Source: VGCC01 sp044375955 (lineage in GTDB: Bacteria > Actinomycetota > Actinomycetes > S36-B12). From it: a stretch of DNA of 64,000 nucleotides. Shown in pieces: positions 8,359-16,953 of this stretch (position 1 is the stretch's first letter; every line of letters starts with the position of its first letter). The stretch lies in NCBI GenBank assembly GCA_044375955.1, contig JBILLS010000003.1:5443-69442 (forward strand). Direction: 5' to 3'. A program made the translations under genes and the position numbers. Under the pieces are notes generated by a model. It was not told the origin of the DNA, made no database searches, and worked only from the letters and a program-made list of their open reading frames with translations.

Positions 8359-9222
8359 CTACGGGGTCCAGGACCACGCACCTGGAATCGTGCGCTGACG
8401 CATCGTGCCCAAGCCTTCGATGCTGGATTCCACGACCTGCCCCGCGCTCAGGAAAACCTGGGGATCGCGCCCGATGCCGACACCGGCCGGTGTTCCGGTG
8501 ACGATCACGTCGCCGGGGAAGAGCGTGGTGACGGACGAGAGGTACTCGATCAGCACGGGCACGGGGAAGATCAGATCGTCGGTGTTGCTGTCCTGCATGC
8601 GCTCACCGTCGATGTCACACCACAGGCGCAGGGCGTCGGGGTTGGGGACTTCGTCAGTGGTGACGACCCACGGGCCCAGCGGGAGGAAACCGGGGAAACT
8701 CTTGCCAAGACTGAACTGCGGAGCTCCCTTGGGTGTCATCTGGACGTCGCGCGCGCTGTAGTCCTGCGCGACAGCGAGGCCTGCGACCTGTGACCAGGCC
8801 CGTTCACGGGAGACGTTGCGTGTGGATGCTCCGATGATGACGGCCAGTTCGATCTCCCAGTCGACCTTCTCAGTTGCGACGACCAGGTCCGCGTAGGGAT
8901 CGGCGATCGCGGACGGGAACTTGGTGAAGACCATCGGGACTTCTGGAATGGCCAGGCCGGATTCGATCGCGTGCAGGCGGTAGTTCAGCCCGATGGCGAA
9001 CACCTGGCGCGGGGCGGGCACCGGGCAGGTGACGCGGGATTCGTCGAGTGTGACGGGAGGCGCACCATCACTGGCAGTGCCCGCCCACGCGCGCACCTCG
9101 TCCCACCGGGCGAGCACGTCCATGGGATCGGAGGGGAGGGATCCCTTGCTGCCTTCGGCGACGTCGACGAGTCGATCGCCGATCTGGATGTGGGCGCGGC
9201 CCTCTAGGGCTGTCATGCGCAT
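8359..9222 (-). CDS. Fumarylacetoacetate hydrolase family protein
   Basis: Predicted metal-dependent C-C bond hydrolase, decarboxylase or isomerase of the FAH superfamily (287 residues) acting on small dicarbonyl acids. Visible family segments are FAIGLNYRLHA, the metal-ligand region DWEIELAVIIG (two acidic ligands), DYSARDVQ, GKSFPGFLPLGPW, and the C-terminal GDVIVTGTPAGVG. ATG at 9222 has AAGGGA at good spacing. It lies 72 bases downstream of a cytochrome P450 on the same strand, so the two may form a small catabolic operon for an aromatic or cyclic substrate. The exact substrate cannot be read from sequence. Confidence 0.87.
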   Translation of the reverse strand: MRMTALEGRAHIQIGDRLVDVAEGSKGSLPSDPMDVLARWDEVRAWAGTASDGAPPVTLDESRVTCPVPAPRQVFAIGLNYRLHAIESGLAIPEVPMVFTKFPSAIADPYADLVVATEKVDWEIELAVIIGASTRNVSRERAWSQVAGLAVAQDYSARDVQMTPKGAPQFSLGKSFPGFLPLGPWVVTTDEVPNPDALRLWCDIDGERMQDSNTDDLIFPVPVLIEYLSSVTTLFPGDVIVTGTPAGVGIGRDPQVFLSAGQVVESSIEGLGTMRQRTIPGAWSWTP

Positions 9223-9294
9223 GGGTGATCCCTTCGCTGGGTGGGGGCTGAATTCTGCCCGTCGGTCCCGGTCATCCCCAGCGAGGGTGCAGGG

Positions 9295-10515
9295 TTACCA
9301 GCGGACGACGACGTTCGTGGGGCGGCGGAAAGCGAACCCGGAGGGGGGTCCTGCGGAGACCAGTTCCAGCGTGGGTAAGCGGGTGATCAACTGCTCGACG
9401 GCGATCGTGGTTTGCAGGCGCGCCATATGGATCCCGAGGCAGGCGTGCGGGCCGAAAGAAAATGAGAGCCCCTTGTTGGAGTTATCGCGATGGATATCGA
9501 ATCTGTTGGGATCGGGAAAGGTCGCCGGGTCACGGTTCGTTGCGACCACCGAGATGCCGATGAATTCATGGGCCGGGATCTCGACTCCCGCGATCACCTT
9601 CTCGCCCTCCGTCCAGCGTTCCATGAACGCGACCGGTGGGAGCAGACGTCGGGCCTCTTCCTGCGTGTTGGCCAACAGCCCCGGGTCCCGCCTGACCTGT
9701 TCGAGTTGATCTGGGTGTTCAAGCAGAAGGGTGAGGGTGGTCAAGACGGAGGCCTGAATTGTCTCGATCGCACCGAACATCACCACGCGCAACTGGGCGA
9801 CGATCTCGTCGTCGGTCAGCCCCTGCGAGTCCTGGGCGAGCAGGCCGGTCAGGGAGTGGCCCGGGTTGAGCCGGTTGCGCTGAAGTTCGGGCAGCAGGAT
9901 CGCGTTGAGTTGCTCGCACGCCGCCTCGGCTCGTCGAATCGGTTCAGGATCCCCGTCGTAGTCCATCCCACCGGCAATCGCGGAATAGATCGACGTCATC
10001 GCCGGGATGTCATCCAGGGACAAACCCAGTGACTGGCCTGCGGTGCGAATGGCGAAGGGTGCCGCGAACGCATCATCGAGCTCGACCTCGCCGTCGTCGA
10101 CGAACGCATCGATCAGTTCGGTCACCAACTCGAGAAGTGGCGCCGCGTAGTAGTCCTGCACCACGCTTCCCTTGAAGGGTCCCTCGAAGGGTTTGCGCAT
10201 GCGGGCCTGCTCGTCGCCGTCGACGGTGAGCATCATGCGCCCGGCCGCTGCCCGCACGAGATTCTGTTCGGCCTCGACTGTGAGTCCAGCATTGCGGGCC
10301 AGCACCTCGCGCGCGGCATCGCGCCCCGTCACCAGCCACCCGCCGATAGCCGGGGCCCACGTGATCGGCTCGGTCTCGCGGACGTAATCGAGAGCCCCCT
10401 CGCGTCCGGCTACCGCGATGTCGTCGAACTCGAGGGCGGCACCGCGTGGGAAACGCTCCCGCCGCTCGGCGTCCTCGGCGTCGGAGACGGTGCGCTGGGT
10501 GAGGAGGGTCTCCAT
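9295..10515 (-). CDS. Cytochrome P450 (first of a divergent pair)
   Basis: Class I bacterial haem monooxygenase of about 406 residues needing separate ferredoxin and reductase, neither of which is encoded nearby. The haem loop is FSFGPHACLG with Cys359 as the axial ligand, the ExxR pair sits in QEEARR (near 286-290), and the PERF-like segment is DPNRFDI. The I-helix reads FGAIET, keeping the Glu-Thr pair used for oxygen activation. ATG at 10515 is my preferred start; GTG at 10545 is an alternative that would leave only 14 bases to the divergent P450. The downstream FAH-family gene is probably co-transcribed. Confidence 0.9.
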   Translation of the reverse strand: METLLTQRTVSDAEDAERRERFPRGAALEFDDIAVAGREGALDYVRETEPITWAPAIGGWLVTGRDAAREVLARNAGLTVEAEQNLVRAAAGRMMLTVDGDEQARMRKPFEGPFKGSVVQDYYAAPLLELVTELIDAFVDDGEVELDDAFAAPFAIRTAGQSLGLSLDDIPAMTSIYSAIAGGMDYDGDPEPIRRAEAACEQLNAILLPELQRNRLNPGHSLTGLLAQDSQGLTDDEIVAQLRVVMFGAIETIQASVLTTLTLLLEHPDQLEQVRRDPGLLANTQEEARRLLPPVAFMERWTEGEKVIAGVEIPAHEFIGISVVATNRDPATFPDPNRFDIHRDNSNKGLSFSFGPHACLGIHMARLQTTIAVEQLITRLPTLELVSAGPPSGFAFRRPTNVVVRW

Positions 10516-10571
10516 GGCCGGAACCGTAATACGGCCAGACAGCACGGGTCCCCGGAAGGTTGAATACGCCC
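10516..10571. promoter_or_regulatory. Short divergent promoter region between two P450 genes
   Basis: At most 56 bases separate the preferred start codons of the two P450 genes. This is too short for two independent full promoters, so their promoter elements must overlap or extend into coding sequence, which suggests joint control. I could not assign convincing -35/-10 boxes or an operator. Confidence 0.4.
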
Positions 10572-11750
10572 GTGACCTCCTTCACCGAGACGATCACCGT
10601 CGAGGATCTCGACTCCGATCCCTATCCCATCTATGCCCGGCTGCGCGCCGAGCAGCCGGTCGCGTGGGTGCCCGCGGTGAACTGTTGGCTGGTCACCCGC
10701 CAGAAGGACGTCGAGTTCGTCACCAAGCGATCCGAGCTGTTCACCGCCGAGGCCCCGGATGCCCCCGTGGACCGCTCCTTCGGTGGCCGCACGCTGATGA
10801 CGATGGACGGCCCCGAGCACCTGGAGTTGCGACGCACCCTGGACGAGAAGTTCCGGCCGAAGAAGGTCGCCGAGTACATCGACGACCTGGTGACCCCGAT
10901 CGCCGAGGAGTACGTCGCGCGTGTGCTGGCCAAGGGTGATCGTCACGCGGAGTTGGTGGTCGAGTACTTCGAGCCGATCAGCGTGCTCGCACTCGCCCGC
11001 GTCCTTGGACTCGGTCACATGTCCGCCGAGCGCCTGCAGGACTGGTTCCGCGGTCTATCCCAGGGCGCGACGAACTTCGAGAACGACCCGGAGAAGGCCG
11101 CGGCGAATGATGCAGCAGCCGCCGACATCGACGCCGAGTTGCGTCCCTTGATGCAGCGGTGGCAGACCGAGCCCGATGACTCCGCGATCGCCGCGATGGT
11201 CACCCACGGGTGCCCGGTCGGAAGTTTTCGACAGATCGAGTACCTGTTGCCGTCGATCAAGGTGATCCTGCTCGGCGGGATGCAGGAACCCGGGCACGGC
11301 GCCGCGTCCTGCCTGGCGGCACTGCTCATGCACCCGGACCAGATGCAGTACGTGCGGGAGCACCCGGAGAAGTGGGACGACGTGGTGAACGAGGCACTGC
11401 GCTGGATGGCACCCATCGGAACCATGCAGGCGACCGCGGTGGAGGACGTGGAGCTGGGTGGTGTGGTGATCCCGAAGGGTGACCTGGTCTCCGCGGTTGT
11501 CTCCAGCGCATGCCACGACGAGTCCGTGTTCGAGGATCCCGCGCGCTTCGACATCCATCGCCCACGACAAGGGAATGCTGCCTTCGGATTCGGCGCACAC
11601 TTCTGCGCGGGTCATCAATTCGCGCGTGACCTGGAGCGCATCAGCCTGCAGACCATCGTCGATGCGATGCCGACCATGGAACTCACTGCACCGGTTTCGT
11701 TCTTCGGCTGGGAATTCCGCGCACCCACCGCACTACGCGTGCGCTGGTGA
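10572..11750 (+). CDS. Cytochrome P450 with altered I-helix motif
   Basis: Bacterial class I P450 of about 392 residues (GTG at 10572; TTG at 10560 is possible and would abut GGAAGG). The haem loop is FGFGAHFCAG with Cys345, the ExxR pair is in NEALR (near 274-277), and DPARFDI precedes the loop. The I-helix reads GGMQEPGH: a Pro occupies the place where most P450s carry the oxygen-activating Thr. Such variants occur in some bacterial P450 groups, and the change may alter proton delivery or chemistry. The gene ends three bases before the converging RbsD/FucU gene. Confidence 0.9.
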   Translation: MTSFTETITVEDLDSDPYPIYARLRAEQPVAWVPAVNCWLVTRQKDVEFVTKRSELFTAEAPDAPVDRSFGGRTLMTMDGPEHLELRRTLDEKFRPKKVAEYIDDLVTPIAEEYVARVLAKGDRHAELVVEYFEPISVLALARVLGLGHMSAERLQDWFRGLSQGATNFENDPEKAAANDAAAADIDAELRPLMQRWQTEPDDSAIAAMVTHGCPVGSFRQIEYLLPSIKVILLGGMQEPGHGAASCLAALLMHPDQMQYVREHPEKWDDVVNEALRWMAPIGTMQATAVEDVELGGVVIPKGDLVSAVVSSACHDESVFEDPARFDIHRPRQGNAAFGFGAHFCAGHQFARDLERISLQTIVDAMPTMELTAPVSFFGWEFRAPTALRVRW

Positions 11751-11753
11751 CGA

Positions 11754-12185
11754 TTACGAAGTGATGACGCCCTTCTGCAGGATGAAGCAGCTGTAGGGCG
11801 CGGATTCGAGTGTGTGGACCACGGCGTAACAGTCGCGCGCCCGCTCATAGAACTCCAGGCGCGGGATCACACCGTAGGAAATTGAACGTCCCTCGAGTTG
11901 GGTCGCGGTGGCGAGCACCTCCCGCTGCACGTCGGTGACGATCGACGGGTCATCGAACGCCTCCATGCGTTCCAGCGGGCGCTCGATGAAGGAGTCGAGG
12001 GGAAAGACACTCAGGATCGCGCGGAGCGCGCGCACGACACCCACCTCGCCAAGGCGGATGACCGGCTTCCCGCTTGCCGCAGCGGGGTAGTTCGAATCGA
12101 CAACAAGCAATCGATCGGCGTGGCCCATGTCGTCGAGGATCTTGAGTAGGTCACCACTCAGGAGTGGATCGACGCCCTTGAGCAT
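11754..12185 (-). CDS. RbsD/FucU family sugar mutarotase
   Basis: Cytoplasmic pyranase/mutarotase of 143 residues that interconverts sugar anomers before phosphorylation. The N-terminus MLKGVDPLLSGDLLKIL followed by MGHADRLLVVDSNYP is characteristic, with the conserved His and Asp of the active site. The C-terminal segment with YAVVHTLES is also typical. The sequence looks closer to FucU (L-fucose mutarotase) than to RbsD, but ribokinase and rpiB lie 2-5 kb away, so ribose or another pentose is equally possible. It appears to be monocistronic. Confidence 0.85.
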   Translation of the reverse strand: MLKGVDPLLSGDLLKILDDMGHADRLLVVDSNYPAAASGKPVIRLGEVGVVRALRAILSVFPLDSFIERPLERMEAFDDPSIVTDVQREVLATATQLEGRSISYGVIPRLEFYERARDCYAVVHTLESAPYSCFILQKGVITS

Positions 12186-12213
12186 GTGGACTCCTCGCTC
12201 GCTTGACGCGACC

Positions 12214-12774
12214 CTAGCGGGAACGCGTCGACGGCGGACAGATGCGCTCGATCAGCTTCGCCGGGTCGATTGCTGCGGATTCCCCACCACTGCGCCAGTA
12301 CTCGAAGTGCAAATGAACGGAGCCGGGTGAGCCGGTATCGCCCATGAGCCCGATCACCTGACCAGCCGTGACCCGGTCGCCACCGTCGACGAATACCTCA
12401 TCCATGTGCCCGTAGTAGTACTTCGGGCCGCCATCACCCTTCATGACGATCTGCAGGGAACCGTTGCTCTGCTTCTTGGTGCGGTCGATGCGTCCATCCT
12501 CCACCGCGAAGATCGCGGTTCCGCGGGGAGAGTGCAGGTCGATGCCCCGGTGCTTGCGGTTACCCCGATCCGCACCCCACCCGTCACCGATCCAGAAGTC
12601 CTTGGTCGGACAGACGCGCCCGCGCACCTCTTCGGGAGCCTCGAACTGTGGGTCCGCGGGGTCCGCCCCGAGGGAGCCGCCACCGTCGGTTTCGGACTTG
12701 TGGTTCGCCGCCGCGGGGGCAGCGGAGCCCACGAGGGCAACGACGGCTGCGAGGGCCACCAGGCTGGCGCGCAT
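12214..12774 (-). CDS. Exported M23-family metallopeptidase (LysM-less)
   Basis: Secreted 186-residue protein with a signal peptide (SLVALAAVVALVGSAAPAAA). The M23/lysostaphin-like zinc site is visible as HRGIDLHSP (first His and Asp ligands) and HLHFEYW (catalytic and ligand His). The GTAIFAVEDGRI and VTAGQVIGLMGDTG strands are standard for the fold. It probably cleaves peptidoglycan cross-bridges during wall growth or division. No cell-wall-binding repeat is present, only a short polar linker between signal peptide and domain. Confidence 0.88.
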   Translation of the reverse strand: MRASLVALAAVVALVGSAAPAAANHKSETDGGGSLGADPADPQFEAPEEVRGRVCPTKDFWIGDGWGADRGNRKHRGIDLHSPRGTAIFAVEDGRIDRTKKQSNGSLQIVMKGDGGPKYYYGHMDEVFVDGGDRVTAGQVIGLMGDTGSPGSVHLHFEYWRSGGESAAIDPAKLIERICPPSTRSR

Positions 12775-12783
12775 CCCGCGACG

Positions 12784-13701
12784 TTACCTATTCGTTATCT
12801 CCCCCGCACCCGGGGGGGTCACCCGGGCGCTGATAGCCGCAGCGAATCGGTCCGCGGCCTGCGGGTCGGTGACCAGGAACACCGACGGCTCGACCAACTC
12901 CACCTCCAGCACCTGAGGGGAACCCGATTCGTCATCGATCAGGTCCACCCGGGCGTACAGGAACGGCCATGTCCCGGTCCGCGCGCGCGCCGTGGCCAAG
13001 GCGGCGTCGGCGACCGCCCGCTGGGCGGGGGTGGCCTGCCGAGGCGAGATGGCCTCCTTGATGAAAAGGAACTCGGTGGACGCCTGCGCGTGCATCTCGC
13101 GCGTCAGTAGTGGACCCTTGCGTGCGGCATGGGAGAAGACACCATCGAAGTACAACAGCGCTGTCTCCCCCGCCGTGTCCACCGCGTCGAGGTAGGGCTG
13201 CACCATCACGCAGCGACCTTCCGCATGGAGGCGCCGAATGTGTCCGTCGGCGCGCTCGGTGTCACCGGGGCCGTAGCGGGCAGTGTTACGAGACCCGGCG
13301 GAGTTGGTGGGCTTGATCACGTACTCCCCCAAGGTGGGAAGTGACCACGAGTCACCCGGCTCGATGAACGTGGTCTGGACGCACGGCACACCGTCGTCGG
13401 CCAGGTCGCGCAGGTAGCGCTTGTCCATCGACCACGCGAGCACGGCGCGCGGATTGAGGACCGGGGTGTCAGTAGCTACGTGATCGACCCATGCCAGGAA
13501 TTCCGCACCACGCTCCGCGCAGTCCCAGGTCTGCCGGATGACCACCGCGTCGAAGGAACCCCAGTCGGCGGGCGCGTCCCAGACGAGGGGAACCGCGTCG
13601 ATGCCCTGTGCATCGAGCGGGGCCAGCAGGAGCTGGTCATCCTCGTCGAGCGTTGCGTACTCCGCGCAGGTCGCCAGGGCGACCCGTCGCCGACTCGTCA
13701 C
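12784..13701 (-). CDS. ATP-grasp domain protein
   Basis: Cytoplasmic protein of 305 residues of the RimK/glutathione-synthetase-like ATP-grasp type, expected to form an amide or peptide-like bond with ATP. The N-terminal preATP region contains VVIRQTWDC. The ATP-grasp body has YVIKPTNSAGSRNT, MVQPYLDAVDTAGE, and the metal-binding end VLEVELVEPSVFL. GTG at 13701 overlaps the lipoprotein stop before it (GTGA), so the two genes are translationally coupled. The substrates are unknown. Confidence 0.8.
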   Translation of the reverse strand: MTSRRRVALATCAEYATLDEDDQLLLAPLDAQGIDAVPLVWDAPADWGSFDAVVIRQTWDCAERGAEFLAWVDHVATDTPVLNPRAVLAWSMDKRYLRDLADDGVPCVQTTFIEPGDSWSLPTLGEYVIKPTNSAGSRNTARYGPGDTERADGHIRRLHAEGRCVMVQPYLDAVDTAGETALLYFDGVFSHAARKGPLLTREMHAQASTEFLFIKEAISPRQATPAQRAVADAALATARARTGTWPFLYARVDLIDDESGSPQVLEVELVEPSVFLVTDPQAADRFAAAISARVTPPGAGEITNR

Positions 13702-14096
13702 TCCGTGACCGTGACCGCGATGTCGTAGGTGGTGTTGTCCGGGAGGGTGACGGTGATGACGGCATTACCCGGTGCGAGCGCCTTGGCGCCCGGGTTGTAG
13801 ACCACACCCTCCTCGTCCCGCGCCTGGAAAATCTCCAGAATGTCGGTGTTCGGGGTGTCGATGGTGGTGCCGACGACTTCGTCCACGACGATGTCGATGA
13901 AGTCACCCACCACGGCGGTCGCCTCGGTCTGCCCCGGCTCCACGATGATCGGCGGGAGCATCTGCGTTGAGTTGGCAGGAGCCTCGTCCGTGGTCGCTGC
14001 CTCGCCGCCTGATCCCGACGAGCATCCCGCGAGGAGTCCGATGCTCATAATCGCCGCTGCGAGGGCGACTGAGCGGCGAGTGCGAAGAGCCGACAT
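13698..14096 (-). CDS. Small lipoprotein with Ig-like beta domain
   Basis: Exported lipoprotein of 132 residues. The lipobox LLAGC follows a hydrophobic leader, and ATG at 14096 has a strong AAGGAGG site, so the longer frame to 14222 is rejected. The mature part is a single beta-rich domain (IDIVVDEV, AVITVTLPDNTTYDIAVTV) similar in pattern to bacterial Ig-like or cupredoxin-like secreted domains, without obvious metal ligands. It is coupled to the downstream ATP-grasp gene by a four-base overlap. The function is unknown. Confidence 0.75.
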   Translation of the reverse strand: MSALRTRRSVALAAAIMSIGLLAGCSSGSGGEAATTDEAPANSTQMLPPIIVEPGQTEATAVVGDFIDIVVDEVVGTTIDTPNTDILEIFQARDEEGVVYNPGAKALAPGNAVITVTLPDNTTYDIAVTVTE

Positions 14097-14175
14097 GGGA
14101 ACCTCCTTGATCCTGTGTGATCCGACTGTAGCGCGGGTGCGGTGGACTCTCGGGCTTCCCGCACCCCATCGTGAC

Positions 14176-14613
14176 TCAGCTGATCTCGTCCAACTGGGCG
14201 ACGCGGGCGGCGTGGCGCCCACCCTCGAACGGCGTGTCCAGGAACACGCGCAGTGACTCCCGGGCGAGGTGGGGTTCGGTTACCCGTTCCCCGAAGCACG
14301 CCACGTTGGCATCGTTATGCAGACGCGTCATCTGGGCATCCTGCTCATCACGGATGATCCCCGCGCGCACACCGTGCACCCTGTTGGCCGCCATGCAGAT
14401 GCCCTGCCCGCTCCCGCAGACGAGGACACCCCGTTCGACATCCCCGGAAGCAACGAGTCGGCCCACCTGCTCGCCGAACACCGGGTAGTCCACCCGTTCT
14501 GCGGAGTGCGTGCCCACGTCCGTGACATCGTGTCCTTGATCACTGAGCCAGGCCTTGAGTTGCTCTTTCAGCGTGAATCCCGCGTGATCGGACCCGATGG
14601 CGATGCGCATCAT
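14176..14613 (-). CDS. rpiB: Ribose-5-phosphate isomerase B
   Basis: Interconverts ribose 5-phosphate and ribulose 5-phosphate in the pentose phosphate pathway. The 145 residues are the normal length for the LacAB/RpiB family. Diagnostic segments are IAIGSDHAGF at the N-terminus, DYPVFGEQV, the catalytic Cys in LVCGSGQGICMAANR, and HNDANVACFGER. The start overlaps the FGGY kinase stop upstream by four bases, so kinase and isomerase are one operon. Together with the divergent ribokinase this suggests a pentose or pentitol assimilation unit. Confidence 0.93.
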   Translation of the reverse strand: MMRIAIGSDHAGFTLKEQLKAWLSDQGHDVTDVGTHSAERVDYPVFGEQVGRLVASGDVERGVLVCGSGQGICMAANRVHGVRAGIIRDEQDAQMTRLHNDANVACFGERVTEPHLARESLRVFLDTPFEGGRHAARVAQLDEIS

Positions 14614-16016
14614 GACTCCTGTTGGGCTCGGACCTGCTCGAGGTGGTGATCGCGGCGTTCCGCCAGCATCGCGGTCATGCTCTCACGGGGAGTGATCAGG
14701 TCGCCGAGTTCCGGTGACGTCGGGTTGCACGTGATGCCCTGGGCCAAGAGTCCAGCGCCGAGGACGGCGGCATCGGGTGCCGCCACAGGGGCGAGCGCGA
14801 GCCCTGTGGCGTCGGCGATCAATTGGCGGAAACGTGGATCGACGGTGCCCCCACCCACCAGCATCACCGGTTGCTCGAAGGGTCCATCACAGGCGGACAC
14901 TGCCGCGCACGCCAGGGCGACCGCATGAGCGATGCCCTCCAGGGCGCTGCGCAGCAATGCCTGTCGATCGGTATGGAGTCCGATGCCGTGCCACGCACCG
15001 CGCAGCGACGCGTCCATGAACGGAGTCCGCTCACCGGCAAGGTAGGGCAGGAAGATCGGATCATCACCCCGCACATCGACATCCAGTGCGGCGTTCGCCT
15101 CCGCCACCGATGCACCCAGGAGATCCAGGATGCGCGTGAGCGCGACACCCGCGTTCTGCACGGCGCCGATGCGATAGAAGCCATCCTCGGGATCACCCGC
15201 GCACGCGAACAAGTGCGTTGCGTCGTCAAACGTGGTGTTGTCGGTGACGCGCACGATCTGGGCTCCGGAACCGACGGCGATGAATCCAGCGCCACGACGC
15301 AGCCCGAGGGCAGTGATGACGCACGCCGTGTCGGCGCCACCGATGACGGAGGGTCGCGTCACACCACCGATCACGATGTCGCCTCCCGAGGAGGTCGAAG
15401 CGACGATGGGTGCGAGGCGCCCGGAGTCGATTCCGAGCCAGGTGAGCATCTCCTCGGACCAGCGCTCGGTGGTCAGGTCGAACAGCAGCGTGCCCGAGGC
15501 ATCGCTGCGCTCGGTGAACACCCCACCACCGGCGCGGGCGCGCACCCAGTCCTTGACCTGCAGGAACCAGCGCGCGCGCGACCACACCTCGGGTTCGTTG
15601 TCCCGCACCCAGGCCAGAGAGGTCGCCGCGAATCCGGCAACGGGCCGGGAACCGAGGCGAGACCGTGCTTCCGCCGGCACCTCGCGCGCGATGCGATCGA
15701 CGTAGCCGGCCCCGCGCGTGTCGGCCCAGGTGATCGCGGGACGCAGGGGGGTGAGGTCCTCGTCGACGATCACCACCCCGTGCATCTGGCCGGAGAATCC
15801 GACGGGCCCGACCGGGTCCCCCAGGTCGGCGAGGCTGTCCCGGGCCGCGGCCATCCAGGTCTCCGCGGGCATCTCGGCCCACCCGGGCCGGGGGCTCGCC
15901 AGCGGGTAGGAGTGTGAGGAAGCCCTCTCGATTTCCGGTTCCGCACCGGCACCGGAGCGAGACACAATGGCGGCCTTGAGCGAGCCCGTCCCCACATCGA
16001 GTCCGAGGGAGCCCAT
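14610..16016 (-). CDS. FGGY-family carbohydrate kinase (second xylulokinase-like)
   Basis: Sugar kinase of 468 residues. The N-terminal ATP strand is LGLDVGTGSLKA, then GFSGQMHGVV, ITWADTRG, the catalytic-region ERSDASGTLLFD and the C-terminal LVGGGTVDPRFRQ. It differs from the first xylB at many core positions and may use D-ribulose, D-xylulose or a polyol-derived ketose. The start is unusual: its ATG (16016-16014) overlaps the ATG of the divergent ribokinase gene (16015-16017) within one CATG. The frame remains open upstream, but that sequence is the ribokinase gene read backwards. Confidence 0.87.
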   Translation of the reverse strand: MGSLGLDVGTGSLKAAIVSRSGAGAEPEIERASSHSYPLASPRPGWAEMPAETWMAAARDSLADLGDPVGPVGFSGQMHGVVIVDEDLTPLRPAITWADTRGAGYVDRIAREVPAEARSRLGSRPVAGFAATSLAWVRDNEPEVWSRARWFLQVKDWVRARAGGGVFTERSDASGTLLFDLTTERWSEEMLTWLGIDSGRLAPIVASTSSGGDIVIGGVTRPSVIGGADTACVITALGLRRGAGFIAVGSGAQIVRVTDNTTFDDATHLFACAGDPEDGFYRIGAVQNAGVALTRILDLLGASVAEANAALDVDVRGDDPIFLPYLAGERTPFMDASLRGAWHGIGLHTDRQALLRSALEGIAHAVALACAAVSACDGPFEQPVMLVGGGTVDPRFRQLIADATGLALAPVAAPDAAVLGAGLLAQGITCNPTSPELGDLITPRESMTAMLAERRDHHLEQVRAQQES

Positions 16017-16953
16017 GTCTGGCACGTCGCCAAGTATTCCCGCCGGCCCCCGCGTCGTCGTCGTCGGCAGCCTGAACGTCGATCTCGTCGTCGGGCTCGC
16101 GCGCATGCCCGCTCCGGGGGAGACCGTTTTCGGCGACACTCTGCAGCGCCATCCGGGCGGCAAGGGGTTGAACCAGGCGGTTGCCGCCGGACGCCTCGGG
16201 ATTCCCGTGACGATGGTCGGCGCCGTGGGCGATGACGGATCCGGGGACTGGCTGCGGGCCGTGATGTCCGCGGAGGGAATCGATCAGTCCGGGATCAGCA
16301 CCGTGCCGGGGACGTCGGGCACGGCACTGATCGAGGTCGATGCGACGGGCGCGAATCGCATCATCGTCATCTCCGGGGCCAACGATCGGGTCAGCGCGCA
16401 AGTGGTGGAGGAGTACCTCACCGCGTGCCCGGACCTCGGTGTCGTACTGACCCAGGGCGAGGTCCCGATGGAGGCGATCGCCGCGGCGATGCGCACGGGT
16501 CGTGCGCGCGGGGCGCAGACGATCCTGAATCCGGCACCCGCGCGGGACTATCCGCGCGACCTCATGGGCGCGGTCGACTTCCTGGTGCCCAACGAACATG
16601 AAGCCGCCTTGATGACAGGCCTCGATGTCAGCACCACCGTCGATGCCGTGGAAGCGGCCGGAGAGATGACGCGGTGGGGAGCAGGGTGCGTGGTGATCAC
16701 GCGCGGTGAGCGCGGTGCGGTGTGGTCCACGGCGACGAACTCGGGACAGGTGCAGGCCTTCCGGGTGCACGCGGTCGACACGGTGGCCGCCGGTGATGCT
16801 TTCTGCGGCGGGTTGGGTGCCGCGCTCGTGCGCGGTGAGCCGCTCGCGGAGGCACTGCGCTGGGCATCGGCATGCGGCGCTCTCGCTGCAACGAAAGCGG
16901 GTGCCGTGCCGTCCCTGCCGACCCTCGACGACGTGCAGGGGCTTCTGGCCTAG
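16015..16953 (+). CDS. rbsK: Ribokinase, PfkB family
   Basis: Phosphorylates ribose to ribose 5-phosphate; 312 residues. The PfkB signature segments are VVVVGSLNVDLVVG and HPGGKGLNQAVAAGRLG near the N-terminus and DTVAAGDAFCGGLGAAL near the C-terminus, where Asp in GDAF is the catalytic base. ATG at 16015 is chosen because the family core starts within 15 residues; its ribosome-binding region must therefore lie inside the divergent kinase gene. The stop shares CTAG with the convergent MpaB-type gene. Confidence 0.92.
   Translation: MSGTSPSIPAGPRVVVVGSLNVDLVVGLARMPAPGETVFGDTLQRHPGGKGLNQAVAAGRLGIPVTMVGAVGDDGSGDWLRAVMSAEGIDQSGISTVPGTSGTALIEVDATGANRIIVISGANDRVSAQVVEEYLTACPDLGVVLTQGEVPMEAIAAAMRTGRARGAQTILNPAPARDYPRDLMGAVDFLVPNEHEAALMTGLDVSTTVDAVEAAGEMTRWGAGCVVITRGERGAVWSTATNSGQVQAFRVHAVDTVAAGDAFCGGLGAALVRGEPLAEALRWASACGALAATKAGAVPSLPTLDDVQGLLA

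Noticed and set aside
15226..16770. Long minus-strand frame across the FGGY kinase and ribokinase genes
   Set aside because: It is a different frame from the kinase, has atypical composition, and both overlapping genes have clear family motifs.
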